Assembly (NCBI GenBank): GCA_017463035.1
Contig: JAFTPY010000395.1
Location: 1 to 6,870, forward strand
DNA from: Lachnospiraceae bacterium
GTDB taxonomy: Bacteria > Bacillota > Clostridia > Lachnospirales > Lachnospiraceae
Direction: 5' to 3'
Length of the DNA stretch: 6,870 bases
In this document: positions 6,778-6,870 of the stretch, in pieces
How the letters are laid out: every line of letters begins with the position of its first letter
Position numbering within the stretch: the first letter of the stretch is position 1
The notes under the pieces: model-generated
What the model was told of the DNA's origin: nothing
The model's database searches: none
The model's input: the letters and a program-made list of their open reading frames with translations, nothing else
Program-made: the position numbers and the translations under genes

Positions 6778-6870
6778 AAGGGCTCCTTTCTTCTCTTTTT
6801 GTTACGAAATAATCCACTCTACCTATCCTCGTCTTTACCATAACAGCCAAGTATGTCATTTTCATGTTAA
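6778..6870. other. Stretch upstream of the lipoprotein gene, no clear gene
   Basis: Apart from the AAAGGAG site (6789-6783), nothing certain is seen. A loose promoter-like pair on the minus strand, TTGGCT and GATAGG with a 17-base spacer, is too weak to call. A minus-strand frame stays open from the window edge to a TAA at 6770 and could be the end of an upstream gene overlapping the lipoprotein start by 8 bases, but 32 codons are too few to decide. Confidence 0.3.

Noticed and set aside
6770..6868. Minus-strand open frame of 32 codons reaching the window edge
   Set aside because: Too short to separate from chance, with no recognised motif; it overlaps the lipoprotein start by 8 bases. It could be the tail of an upstream gene but cannot be supported here.

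Overview
The window reads as a chromosomal housekeeping stretch from a Gram-positive anaerobe of the class Clostridia, most likely Lachnospiraceae. The reasons are the fusion of IspH to ribosomal protein S1 in one reading frame, the cmk to ispH-S1 order behind an HI0933-type flavoprotein gene, the plsX-acpP pair, moderate G+C, and strong AAAGGAG-type ribosome binding sites. This assignment is inferred from gene content, not from a search. Every credible gene is on the minus strand, so transcription runs from the right end to the left end.

Layout in order of transcription: a small lipoprotein with a GerMN-like C-terminal domain (6777-6226); a hairpin (6214-6191); an HI0933/YhiN-family FAD oxidoreductase (6157-4919); cytidylate kinase cmk (4807-4136); a fused ispH-S1 gene (4106-2172); a 163-base spacer with nested inverted repeats that can fold as RNA; the chemotaxis methyltransferase cheR (2008-1235); a probable sigma-A promoter (1218-1190); plsX (1157-144); and the first 42 codons of acpP, cut by the window edge (128-1).

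The genes form two functional groups. Right of the cheR/plsX boundary are nucleotide, isoprenoid and translation functions: CMP phosphorylation, the last step of the MEP pathway, and an S1-type RNA-binding protein. Left of it are the phospholipid and fatty-acid genes plsX and acpP, which appear to have their own promoter. cheR lies between the groups without chemotaxis neighbours.

The main points for a second look are: (1) a perfect AAGGAGG inside the fused gene just before the S1 part, together with a sharp switch in phenylalanine codon use at the same junction, which suggests separate translation of S1; (2) the foldable spacer before cheR, whose G.U wobbles favour a minus-strand RNA; and (3) a perfect 7-base dyad next to the plsX -35 box. 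I found no mobile element, CRISPR array, tRNA, rRNA or defence system.
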